In this document: one piece after another, positions 1 to 5,869 of the stretch
Layout: each line of letters begins with the position of its first letter
Position numbering within the stretch: the first letter of the stretch is position 1
From: an uncultured Collinsella sp.
Lineage (GTDB): Bacteria; Actinomycetota; Coriobacteriia; Coriobacteriales; Coriobacteriaceae
NCBI GenBank assembly: GCA_959601045.1
Contig: CAUGNZ010000053.1
Span: 1 to 8,839 of the forward strand
Direction: 5' to 3'
DNA: 8,839 nucleotides
Program-made: the position numbers and the translations under genes
The notes under the pieces: generated by a model
The model's input: the letters and a program-made list of their open reading frames with translations, nothing else
Database searches by the model: none
Told to the model about the DNA's origin: nothing

Positions 1-584
1 ATGGCGACGAAGGGGCGCTCGGGCTCGGCGAAGATGCCGGTCAGCGTGTCGACCTCCTTCTCGAGCAGGAAGCCAGCGACGGCAGGCAGGTAAGCGGCGG
101 GGCCCACGACGGAACCCTGGGCGCGGTGAGCGGTGCCGAAGGCATCGAGAACGAAGACGTCACCATAGGAAGCGAGCTTCTTGGCGATCTCGGGATCGTT
201 CTTCTTCTCACGCTTATCGAAGCGGACGTTCTCGAGAACGAGAACCTTGCCCGGCTCGACGGCAGCGACAGCCTCGGCAGCCTTCTCGCCGTAGGTGTCG
301 GCGACAAAGGCAACGTCGAGACCAGAGAGCTCGGCGAGCTTCTTGGCGACGGGCTCGAGGGACAGCTCGGGCTGGAAGCCGGTGCCATCGGGACGGCCGA
401 GGTGGCTCATGAGGATGACGCGAGCGTTGTGCTCAACGAGATAGTTGATGGTGGGCAGGGCAGCCTTGATACGGGTGGTGTCGCCAACGACGCCATCCTT
501 GATAGGCACGTTGAAGTCAACGCGGACGAGAACGCGCTTGCCGTCGACATCGATGTCGCGGACGGTCTTCTTGGTAAAGGCCAT
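1..584 (-). CDS. pgk: Phosphoglycerate kinase, N-terminal part (gene runs off the window)
   Basis: Cytosolic glycolytic enzyme that moves the acyl phosphate of 1,3-bisphosphoglycerate to ADP. I read it directly from the minus strand: 194 residues are present, about half of the usual ~395, because the gene leaves the window at base 1. The start is the ATG at 584, preceded by GAAAGG about 11 nt upstream. Family motifs are clear: VRVDFNVP at residues 20-27, with the 3-phosphoglycerate-binding Asp23 and Asn25; TTRIK with Arg38; HLGRP at 61-65; LENVRF at 117-122; and FGTAHRAQG at 149-157. All belong to the N-terminal, substrate-binding domain. It lies 140 bp downstream of gap, with a terminator and a second hairpin between, so it is either expressed by readthrough or has a control step of its own. 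Identity is secure; only the C-terminal half is unseen. Confidence 0.97.
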   Translation of the reverse strand, partial: MAFTKKTVRDIDVDGKRVLVRVDFNVPIKDGVVGDTTRIKAALPTINYLVEHNARVILMSHLGRPDGTGFQPELSLEPVAKKLAELSGLDVAFVADTYGEKAAEAVAAVEPGKVLVLENVRFDKREKKNDPEIAKKLASYGDVFVLDAFGTAHRAQGSVVGPAAYLPAVAGFLLEKEVDTLTGIFAEPERPFVA

Positions 585-607
585 GTTTGCTTCTACCTTT
601 CGTACGT

Positions 608-630
608 GTCTGCCTCCCATTACGGCAGAC
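608..630 (-). promoter_or_regulatory. Hairpin in the pgk leader
   Basis: A 7-bp perfect stem (GTCTGCC / GGCAGAC) closes a 9-nt loop, about 24 nt before the pgk start and just after the gap terminator. No T-run follows, so it is not a classical terminator. It could be a stabilising 5' end left after RNA processing between gap and pgk, or a regulatory element. The structure is seen in the sequence; the role is inference. Confidence 0.4.
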
Positions 631-640
631 GATTTCCTAT

Positions 641-687
641 AAAAAGGGCGCGACCCTAGGGTGTAAGCCCTATAAGGCCGCGCCCTT
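641..687 (-). terminator. Rho-independent terminator after gap
   Basis: On the minus strand a 9-bp stem (AAGGGCGCG / CGCGCCCTT) encloses a smaller 5-bp hairpin (CCCTA/TAGGG arms, 6-nt loop). The right-hand arm runs straight into a run of five T. It starts about 37 nt after the gap stop codon. This is the textbook layout of an intrinsic terminator, and it implies that most transcripts end between gap and pgk unless readthrough is allowed. Confidence 0.85.
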
Positions 688-724
688 CTTTAGACGCTCA
701 ACGAGCTATTCGCTAAAAGCTAAA

Positions 725-1750
725 TTAAGCAACGAACTTCTCGAAGTACTTGATGGTGCGGACCATCTGAGAGGTGTAGGAGTTCTCGTTGTCGTACCAA
801 GAGGTGACCTGAACGAGGGTCTGGCCGTTGCCGAGGTCAGAGCACATGGTCTGAGTGGCGTCGAAGATGGAGCCGTGGGTCTCGCCGATGATGTCGGTGG
901 AGACGATGTCGTCCTCGTTGTAACCGAAGGTCTCGGAGATGGTGGCAGCGTAGGCCTTCATAGCGGCGTTAACCTCGTCGACGGTGACCTTCTTGTCAAC
1001 GACAGCGTAGAGGTTGGTGATGGAGCCGGTCGGCGTCGGGACGCGCTGGGCGGCACCGATGAGCTTACCGTTGAGCTCGGGGAGAACCAGGCCGATAGCC
1101 TTAGCAGCACCGGTGGTGTTGGGGACGATGTTGACGGCGCAGGCGCGGCTACGACGCTTGTTGCCCTTGCGCTGCGGGCCGTCGAGCGGCATCTGGTCGC
1201 CGGTCCAGGCGTGAATGGTGGTCATAATGCCGGACACGATGGGAGCGAAGTCGTTCAGACCCTTGGCCATCGGGGCGAGGCAGTTGGTGGTGCAGGAAGC
1301 GGCGGAGATGATGTTGTCCTCAGCGGTCAGCGTCTCGTGGTTGACGTTGTACACGATGGTGGGCAGATCGCTGCCAGCCGGAGCGGAGATGACGACCTTC
1401 TTGGCGCCAGCGTTGATGTGGGCCTGAGCCTTAGCCTTGCTGGTGTAGAAGCCGGTGCACTCGAGAACGACGTCGACGTCGAGGTCGCCCCAAGGCAGGT
1501 TGTTGGCGTCGGCCTCCTTGTAGATCTTGATCTCCTTGCCGTCAACGGTGATGGAATCCTCGCCAGCAACGACCTCGTGATCGCGAGCGTAGTTGCCCTG
1601 CGTGGAGTCGTACTTCAGCAGGTAAGCGAGCATATCGGGAGAGGTGAGGTCGTTGATAGCGACGATCTCGGAGCCCTCATGACCGAACATCTGACGGAAA
1701 GCCAGACGACCGATGCGACCGAAGCCGTTAATAGCAACCTTTACTGCCAT
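725..1750 (-). CDS. gap: Glyceraldehyde-3-phosphate dehydrogenase, type I
   Basis: Cytosolic glycolytic enzyme that oxidises glyceraldehyde-3-phosphate to 1,3-bisphosphoglycerate with NAD. The protein is 341 residues, normal for the family. The ATG at 1750 is chosen because AAAGGAG lies 5 nt upstream and the protein then begins MAVKVAINGFGRIGR, the standard N-terminal dinucleotide-binding motif. The frame is open further upstream, but that part resembles nothing. Asp34 in AINDL fits NAD preference. The catalytic cysteine is Cys153 in SAASCTTNC, the partner His lies in TIHAWTGDQ, and the C-terminal WYDNENSY motif is intact. The S-loop (LDGPQRKGNKRRSR) is basic and a little longer than in enterobacterial enzymes, as in many Gram-positives. 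It has its own promoter region upstream and a terminator downstream; pgk follows. Confidence 0.98.
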   Translation of the reverse strand: MAVKVAINGFGRIGRLAFRQMFGHEGSEIVAINDLTSPDMLAYLLKYDSTQGNYARDHEVVAGEDSITVDGKEIKIYKEADANNLPWGDLDVDVVLECTGFYTSKAKAQAHINAGAKKVVISAPAGSDLPTIVYNVNHETLTAEDNIISAASCTTNCLAPMAKGLNDFAPIVSGIMTTIHAWTGDQMPLDGPQRKGNKRRSRACAVNIVPNTTGAAKAIGLVLPELNGKLIGAAQRVPTPTGSITNLYAVVDKKVTVDEVNAAMKAYAATISETFGYNEDDIVSTDIIGETHGSIFDATQTMCSDLGNGQTLVQVTSWYDNENSYTSQMVRTIKYFEKFVA

Positions 1751-1822
1751 TGTGTCTCCTTTCGTAAGGCCCCCGCGAGCTACAGCGCCCGCCGTTGAGG
1801 CCCACAAACTAACCACTCGCCT

Positions 1823-1852
1823 AATATACCTTTTTTTTGACTTGAATTTCAC
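1823..1852 (-). promoter_or_regulatory. gap: Probable gap promoter
   Basis: In the 193-bp AT-rich spacer upstream of gap, minus-strand TATATT (1823-1828) fits a -10 box at 5 of 6 bases. GTGAAA (1847-1852) is an acceptable -35 at 18 bp spacing, and the spacer includes a run of eight A. Transcription would begin near 1816, giving a leader of about 65 nt with a GC-rich middle before the AAAGGAG ribosome site. The -35 is weak, so this is a candidate only. Confidence 0.45.
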
Positions 1853-1884
1853 GAGAATGCTCGAAATTGAAAATCAAATTTACG

Positions 1885-1898
1885 TTAAAACGTTTTAA
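1885..1898. promoter_or_regulatory. 14-bp perfect palindrome upstream of gap, candidate operator
   Basis: TTAAAACGTTTTAA reads the same on both strands. Its centre is about 75 bp upstream of the predicted gap transcription start. The central CG flanked by A-tracts and T-tracts resembles operators of LacI/GalR-family regulators, including CcpA-like sites, but lacks the outer bases of a standard cre box. A glycolytic regulator binding here is plausible but unproven. An AT-rich region will also hold some palindromes by chance. Confidence 0.35.
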
Positions 1899-1908
1899 AG
1901 AGTAAAAC

Positions 1909-1935
1909 AGCAGTTCAATCCCTATATAAGCAGTT
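1909..1935. repeat. Pair of 7-bp direct repeats between whiA and gap
   Basis: AGCAGTT occurs at 1909-1915 and again at 1929-1935, a 20-bp period that puts both copies on the same face of the helix. They lie between the whiA stop and the gap promoter. They may be paired binding sites or chance. No intrinsic terminator is visible after whiA here. Confidence 0.25.
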
Positions 1936-1943
1936 TCGCTCAA

Positions 1944-2873
1944 CTACCTGTTTGCTTCAATGAGCTTTTCAAGCCTCAAAACTCGATGGTAGAGGGCCGA
2001 CTTCGACAAGGGAGGGTCAGCCATCTCCCCCAGATCGCGCAGTGACAGATCGGGATAGCGCTCGCGCAGGTCGCAAAAGACTGCTAAGGCGTCCGGAAGC
2101 GTGTCGCGTAAACCCCGCTGTTCGAGCTCATCGATCAACGCAAGCTGATGCTGGGCGGCACCCGCACTTCTGGTCTGGTTGGCGAGCTCGGCATTCACGC
2201 GACGGTTCACATCGTTCTTAACCAACTTGACCGCGCGCGCCTCCTCAATCTCGGCAACGCTGCGCTTGGCACCAATCAACTTTAAAAGATGTTCAATCTC
2301 CTCGGCGCTCTTAATGTAGACAGCAAAGGATCCGCGTCGCGCGTTAACGCGCGCATGGACCCCAATCTGCTCCAATAGATCGCAAAGTCCCCGGGCATAC
2401 CGCTCGCCCTGCACCGCGATCTCCAAATGAAAGTCGCCGCGGGGATCGGCCACGAAACCGCCGGCGATGAGCGCGCCGCGGATGTAGGCAAGCCTGCAGC
2501 AGGGACGGGCAACGATGTGCCGGGGAACACCGGCGACGAGCCCTCCCCTGCGGTCGAGAATGCCCAGCAGCACCAGAGCCTTGTCCAGGTCGGGTTGATC
2601 GGGCAGGGTAATGAGATAGTTACGGACCTTATGCAAGACCGATTTACGAACGGTGAATTCCGTTTTGAGCTTAAGGATGCGATGCGTCAGCGTGATCATC
2701 GTGCGCGCGACGGCGCCCGTCTCGGTCGCGACCGTCAAACGATACCGCCCAGAGCCGGCCAGCGAAAGTATACCGCTCACACGCGTCAGGGCGGCAAGCG
2801 TCGACAAATCGCAGTATTCACATTCGGGTTCGCAGCGCGCGAGCTCGTCACGCACCTCGGCGGTAAACGACAT
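1944..2873 (-). CDS. whiA: WhiA family DNA-binding protein (sporulation/cell-division regulator)
   Basis: WhiA proteins join a LAGLIDADG homing-endonuclease-like fold, without nuclease activity, to a C-terminal helix-turn-helix. In Streptomyces WhiA is a transcription factor for sporulation-linked division genes; in Bacillus it affects cell division and chromosome segregation. The protein is 309 residues, slightly short of the usual ~315-330. It starts SFTAEVRDELAR, the conserved family opening. The first LAGLIDADG-like segment is YIRGALIAGGFVADP. The C-terminal domain holds ANQTRSAGAAQHQ and the HTH segment LSLRDLGEMADPPLSKSAL near residues 262-290. The usual SGxNHR of the recognition helix reads SALYHR here, a small deviation. 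The start lies 6 bp after the rapZ stop, so the two genes are surely cotranscribed. yvcK, usually found between them, is absent. Confidence 0.95.
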   Translation of the reverse strand: MSFTAEVRDELARCEPECEYCDLSTLAALTRVSGILSLAGSGRYRLTVATETGAVARTMITLTHRILKLKTEFTVRKSVLHKVRNYLITLPDQPDLDKALVLLGILDRRGGLVAGVPRHIVARPCCRLAYIRGALIAGGFVADPRGDFHLEIAVQGERYARGLCDLLEQIGVHARVNARRGSFAVYIKSAEEIEHLLKLIGAKRSVAEIEEARAVKLVKNDVNRRVNAELANQTRSAGAAQHQLALIDELEQRGLRDTLPDALAVFCDLRERYPDLSLRDLGEMADPPLSKSALYHRVLRLEKLIEANR

Positions 2874-2879
2874 GCAGGC

Positions 2880-3782
2880 CTATGCTTTCGTGTTCGCGCG
2901 CGACAGGTCGCGATGGGAAATGCTCACGTGATACTGGGCACCTTCCAAATAACGTGCCGTGGCCTCGGCGATGGCAACGCTGCGGTGTTGACCGCCCGTG
3001 CAACCGATGGCAATAGAAAGTTGCGGCTTGCCCTCCGCGATATAGCCGGGCATGACCGTATCGAGCAGCTGCGTCCAGGCCTTCCAGAACTCCTGGGTCT
3101 TAGGATGGTCCAGAACAAAGTCGGAGACTTTCTTATCGAGACCGGTCATGGTGCGCATCTCGGGATCGTAGAACGGATTAGGCAGGAAGCGAACGTCGAT
3201 CATAATGTCCGCCTCGACGGGCATACCGTGCTTAAAGCCAAACGAGAACACGTGAACGTCCATGAGCTGCTGGTCGGACAACTCGGAGAACGCCATACGT
3301 AGCTTGTTGCGCAGCGCAGAGGTGCGCAGACGGCTCGTGTCGATAATCATATCGGCTCGATCGCGCACGCCCTGTAGCTGAAGGCGCTCGCGCTGAATGG
3401 CATCGGCCGTAGTCTCTCCCGGCTTGGCAATGGGATGACGGCGTCGATTTTCGCTGTAGCGACGAATCAGCACCTCGTCAGAAGCCTCCAGGAACACGAT
3501 GTCGCAGCTCATCTCGCGCTCTTCGAGCGCGGCGACCGCATCGAGCAACTCGTCAAACAAGCCCTGGCTACGCAAATCGCAGGTGACGGCAAGATGCCTG
3601 CCCACGCCCGTATTGATGCCGACAAGCTCGGCAAGCTGAGCGATGAGACGCGGAGGCAGGTTATCGATGCAAAAATAGCCCATGTCCTCGAACACGTGCA
3701 TGGCCTGTGTGCGGCCCGATCCGGACATTCCGGTGATGATGACGATATCGGGGATGCGCTCCGAGCGCTCCGCCGCATCCAT
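2880..3782 (-). CDS. rapZ: RapZ/YvcJ family nucleotide-binding protein (RNase adapter)
   Basis: A P-loop protein. In E. coli RapZ senses glucosamine-6-phosphate and steers RNase E to a small RNA that controls glmS; in Gram-positives (YvcJ) the role is less clear. The start is the ATG at 3782, with GGGAG closely upstream, giving 300 residues against ~285-300 for the family. An in-frame start further up would add 18 residues unlike the family. The Walker A motif GMSGSGRT is at 18-25, FCIDNLPP at 37-44 and RRYSENRRRHP at 107-117. The C-terminal domain contains FGFKHGMPVEAD (181-192), DVRFLPNPFY (196-205) and IGCTGGQHRSVA (259-270), which in E. coli form the regulatory and RNA-contact region. It is tightly coupled to whiA downstream. 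Upstream, a terminator-like hairpin separates it from nanE. Confidence 0.95.
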   Translation of the reverse strand: MDAAERSERIPDIVIITGMSGSGRTQAMHVFEDMGYFCIDNLPPRLIAQLAELVGINTGVGRHLAVTCDLRSQGLFDELLDAVAALEEREMSCDIVFLEASDEVLIRRYSENRRRHPIAKPGETTADAIQRERLQLQGVRDRADMIIDTSRLRTSALRNKLRMAFSELSDQQLMDVHVFSFGFKHGMPVEADIMIDVRFLPNPFYDPEMRTMTGLDKKVSDFVLDHPKTQEFWKAWTQLLDTVMPGYIAEGKPQLSIAIGCTGGQHRSVAIAEATARYLEGAQYHVSISHRDLSRANTKA

Positions 3783-3810
3783 GGCATCTCCCTTTTGCAT
3801 GCGCTGCCTC

Positions 3811-3850
3811 CCAAAAACAAGCGCGGGACCCAGCAACCCGGATCCCGCGC
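3811..3850 (-). terminator. Rho-independent terminator between nanE and rapZ
   Basis: On the minus strand an 8-bp GC stem (GCGCGGGA / TCCCGCGC) with a 14-nt loop is followed directly by TTGTTTTT. It begins about 50 nt after the nanE stop and ends about 30 nt before the rapZ start. It can end the amino sugar operon. Because no promoter fits between it and rapZ, it may instead act as a leader attenuator for rapZ. Confidence 0.75.
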
Positions 3851-3868
3851 GGTCAATTGCCTTTATTG

Positions 3869-3874
3869 AGTATA
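3869..3874 (-). promoter_or_regulatory. Possible -10 box ahead of the rapZ leader hairpin
   Basis: Minus-strand TATACT, just after nanE, fits a -10 consensus at 5 of 6 bases, but no good -35 hexamer lies 16-18 bp upstream and there is no extended -10. If used, transcription would begin near 3862 and the RNA would fold almost at once into the terminator hairpin at 3821-3850. This is weak support only. Confidence 0.22.
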
Positions 3875-3901
3875 CCGCCCCGAGCGGATACGAGGCCTGT
3901 C

Positions 3902-4588
3902 TTACGCCTCAAGCGCAGCCTTGAACCAACTTGTAATACTCGTGGGGTGCGTGATGGCGGTGCCGACGACAACGGCCCAGGCGCCAGCATCGATCGCGGC
4001 GCGAGCCTCCTCGGGCGTGTGCACGCGACCCTCACAAATGATGGGAAGGCCGGGGAATTCCTCGGTCGCCTGACGCAGGAGCGGCAGGTCGGGGCCATCG
4101 GCCATGGTGCAGTCGATGGCCGCGACACCGTGAGAGAGCGTGGTAGATACCAGGTCAAAGCCCATATCAACCGCACGGCGAATGTCCTCGATGGTGGCAC
4201 AATCCGCCATCAGGAGCACACCCTCCTCGTGCAGCGGGCGGAAGGTATCCTCGACCGTCTTGCCATCGGGACGCGGACGATCGGTGGCGTCGATTGCCAC
4301 GATATCGGCACCGGCAGCAACGCAGGCGCGGGCGTGACGCAGCGTCGGCGTGATGTAGACGCCCTCGTGCCCATCCTTCCACAGGCCGATAACAGGAACC
4401 TCACAGCGACCCTTAATGGCGGCAATGTCGGCAAGGCCCTGGCAACGAATGGCGGCGGCGCCGCCGAGTTCGCAAGCGCGAGACATTTGAGCCATGGTCT
4501 CGGGCGTACGAAGCGGCTCGCCCATATACGCCTGAACGCTCACGACGAGCTTACCCTTCAGGGATTGAATCAAAGGATCAACGGTCAT
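3902..4588 (-). CDS. nanE: N-acetylmannosamine-6-phosphate 2-epimerase
   Basis: Cytosolic TIM-barrel enzyme that converts ManNAc-6-P to GlcNAc-6-P in sialic acid catabolism. The 228-residue length is typical. The start is the ATG at 4588, with GAAAGG 11 nt upstream, rather than an in-frame start 13 codons earlier. The opening LIQSLKGKLVVSVQA matches the family (usually SCQA). The expected catalytic lysine is Lys71 in GLWKDG, and the acidic residue is Glu186 in ICEGRVHTPEEA. ITPT (79-82), AIDATDRPRP (98-107), LMAD (126-129) and VVVGTAITHP near the end are also conserved. One oddity: the usual TTLSGYT reads TTLSHGV (149-155), changing a loop near the active site. It is the last gene of the nan group. 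A 140-nt spacer with a large inverted repeat separates it from nanK, and a terminator follows. Confidence 0.93.
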   Translation of the reverse strand: MTVDPLIQSLKGKLVVSVQAYMGEPLRTPETMAQMSRACELGGAAAIRCQGLADIAAIKGRCEVPVIGLWKDGHEGVYITPTLRHARACVAAGADIVAIDATDRPRPDGKTVEDTFRPLHEEGVLLMADCATIEDIRRAVDMGFDLVSTTLSHGVAAIDCTMADGPDLPLLRQATEEFPGLPIICEGRVHTPEEARAAIDAGAWAVVVGTAITHPTSITSWFKAALEA

Positions 4589-4613
4589 GTGCGACTCAAC
4601 CTTTCTCAAAACA

Positions 4614-4711
4614 GCCTTCTGAGACACCGCACCTTGACGTTCAAACCGTCGCTCGCGTACCGAAGTACGCTTCGCTCCTCTTTCACGTCAATCTGCGGCA
4701 CCTCAGAAGGC
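4614..4711 (-). repeat. 98-nt imperfect inverted repeat with UUCG tetraloop hairpin, nanK-nanE spacer
   Basis: The outer arms GCCTTCTGAG (4614-4623) and CTCAGAAGGC (4702-4711) are perfectly complementary. Inside come CCGCA/TGCGG, then TTGACGT/ACGTCAA, each separated by small symmetric mismatches. At the centre GCGTAC (4655-4660) pairs with GTACGC (4665-4670). In the minus-strand RNA the central loop is C(UUCG)G, an exceptionally stable tetraloop. The RNA then reads UGUUUUGAG, so the whole may act as a terminator or attenuator in front of nanE. It fills most of the spacer and ends about 25 nt before nanE. A repeated or mobile palindromic element is another possibility. Confidence 0.7.
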
Positions 4712-4728
4712 GCACTTGGTAGTTATGT

Positions 4729-5694
4729 TTACTTCAACGACGCAAGAAGATGCTCGGCGGCACCGATGAGCGGAGCATCGCCCTCCAGAGACCCGATGAG
4801 AATCGGCGTGCCCTGGAGCGGATCGAGCGCCTGGCTGGCATAGCCCTCGTGCACCGAATCCTTCCACGTCTGCGAACGCCAATCGGGACCCTGGTGAATC
4901 ACGCCGCCCGAAAGCACGATGACCTCAGGGTCCAGGATGTTAGCGAGCGAGCCCAAGCTGGCGCCCAGCGCAAAGCCGGCGTCATGGATGACCTCGGTCG
5001 CCTTTGCGTCGCCCGCACGGCACAGGTCGTTCACATCGCGACCGACCGAAGGACGGCTGGGGTCGACGCGGCCAAAACGCTCATCGTACATTCGACCAAT
5101 GGAAGTGCCCGAAGCAACCGACTCCAGATGGCCGGAACGCCCGCAGGCGCAGGGAATGCCGGCGGCAGCCGAGCACTCGATGTGGCCCATATGGCCGGCA
5201 GCACCATGGAAGCCCTGCATCACGCGGCCGTTCTCGACATATGCGCCGCCGATGCCCGTACCGATGCCAAGACACAAGACGGAGAACTTACCCTTGCCGA
5301 CGCCCCAGTGGGCCTCGCCCAGTGCATGAGCCTGCACGTCGCCTACAACGGCAACGGGAAGACCGAGGTCCTCGCGCAGACGCGGCCCCAACTGAACGCC
5401 GGACCAGCCGGGCATGATCTCGTTGGCATACGCGATGGCGCCCGTCTTGGGATCGACGACGCCGGCGGCACCGATACCGACGCCAAGGACCTCGACATCG
5501 GGATTCGCCTCGAGAGCAGCCTTGATGGACGCCTCGATACGCTGGAAGACGGCCTCGCCGCCCTCCTGGGCCTCGGTAGGAACCTCGGCCTCAAAAACAG
5601 GATGGGGCACGCTGCCGTCAGCCGGGTACTCCATGATGGCAGTCGCGATCTTAGTTCCGCCGATATCGACAGAGCAGACGTACTTGTTCTCCAT
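4729..5694 (-). CDS. nanK: ROK family sugar kinase, probable N-acetylmannosamine kinase
   Basis: Predicted to phosphorylate ManNAc to ManNAc-6-P with ATP in the cytosol. The protein is 321 residues. The ATG at 5694 has TAAGGAG 6 nt upstream. ROK signatures are the phosphate-binding DIGGTK at 10-15, GIGTGIGGAYV near 143-153, catalytic Asp119 in VVGDVQAHALGE, and the zinc motif with His171 and CACGRSGH at 182-189. The sequence before the zinc histidine is AGHMGH (166-171). Most ROK glucokinases have Glu at the first His position, and E. coli NanK, as I recall it, has AGHIGH; this favours ManNAc over glucose. Oddities: the last zinc cysteine is His189, and the usual NDAN around the catalytic Asp reads GDVQ. 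It sits between nanA and nanE, with inverted repeats on both sides. A glucokinase or other hexosamine kinase role is not excluded. Confidence 0.87.
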   Translation of the reverse strand: MENKYVCSVDIGGTKIATAIMEYPADGSVPHPVFEAEVPTEAQEGGEAVFQRIEASIKAALEANPDVEVLGVGIGAAGVVDPKTGAIAYANEIMPGWSGVQLGPRLREDLGLPVAVVGDVQAHALGEAHWGVGKGKFSVLCLGIGTGIGGAYVENGRVMQGFHGAAGHMGHIECSAAAGIPCACGRSGHLESVASGTSIGRMYDERFGRVDPSRPSVGRDVNDLCRAGDAKATEVIHDAGFALGASLGSLANILDPEVIVLSGGVIHQGPDWRSQTWKDSVHEGYASQALDPLQGTPILIGSLEGDAPLIGAAEHLLASLK

Positions 5695-5759
5695 GTCGCT
5701 CTCCTTAGGAGATAAAAAACAACTACAGGAAATGAAGGCGGTGTTATCGCCGCAACTTA

Positions 5760-5869
5760 GTAAAGGTTTCCCAGGTGCCCGAGGTTGGGGTGAAAGTGGT
5801 CGGGCGTTGACCTAATTGGTCAAGCCCGACCACTTGAGCCCCAAGATCGGGTGCCTGGGGAAGCTTTAC
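5760..5869. repeat. 110-nt long inverted repeat overlapping the nanA stop codon
   Basis: Two arms of about 52 nt fold around a 5-nt loop (TAATT, 5813-5817). Going inward, paired segments are GTAAAG/CTTTAC; a 16-bp block from 5767 that includes CCCAGG and CCCGA with three G-T pairs; TTGGGG/CCCCAA; the perfect 12-bp AAGTGGTCGGGC (5794-5805) / GCCCGACCACTT (5824-5835); and TTGACC/GGTCAA with one bulged G. About 47 pairs form in all. The outermost arm includes the nanA stop codon (TTA at 5866-5868 on plus). No T-run follows, so it is not a standard terminator. It may be a MITE-like or REP-like palindromic element, or an RNA element that protects or processes the nan transcript. A smaller hairpin (GGCG/CGCC, 5737-5751) lies just beyond it. 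Confidence 0.85.

Noticed and set aside
587..1798. 403-codon open frame on the plus strand, antisense to gap
   Set aside because: Lies opposite a certain gap gene. The translation is a low-complexity Val/Gly/Asp-rich mirror of the GC-rich codons, with no domain and no ribosome site. It is a codon-bias shadow.
2427..3302. 291-codon plus-strand open frame spanning the rapZ-whiA junction
   Set aside because: Crosses two well-supported genes on the other strand and has no protein-like features.
3821..3874. T-box-like leader before rapZ (TGGGTCCCGCGC next to a terminator)
   Set aside because: Only about 50 nt lie between nanE and the hairpin, far too short for a T-box specifier stem, and the conserved T-box sequence is absent.
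4750..5715. 321-codon plus-strand open frame antisense to nanK
   Set aside because: Same length and position as nanK on the other strand, with no recognisable motif; a shadow of the high-GC coding strand.
5713..5753. Terminator before nanK from the small GGCG/CGCC hairpin and the T6 run
   Set aside because: The T-run lies well over 15 nt beyond a 4-bp stem and next to the nanK ribosome site, so it does not make a working intrinsic terminator.
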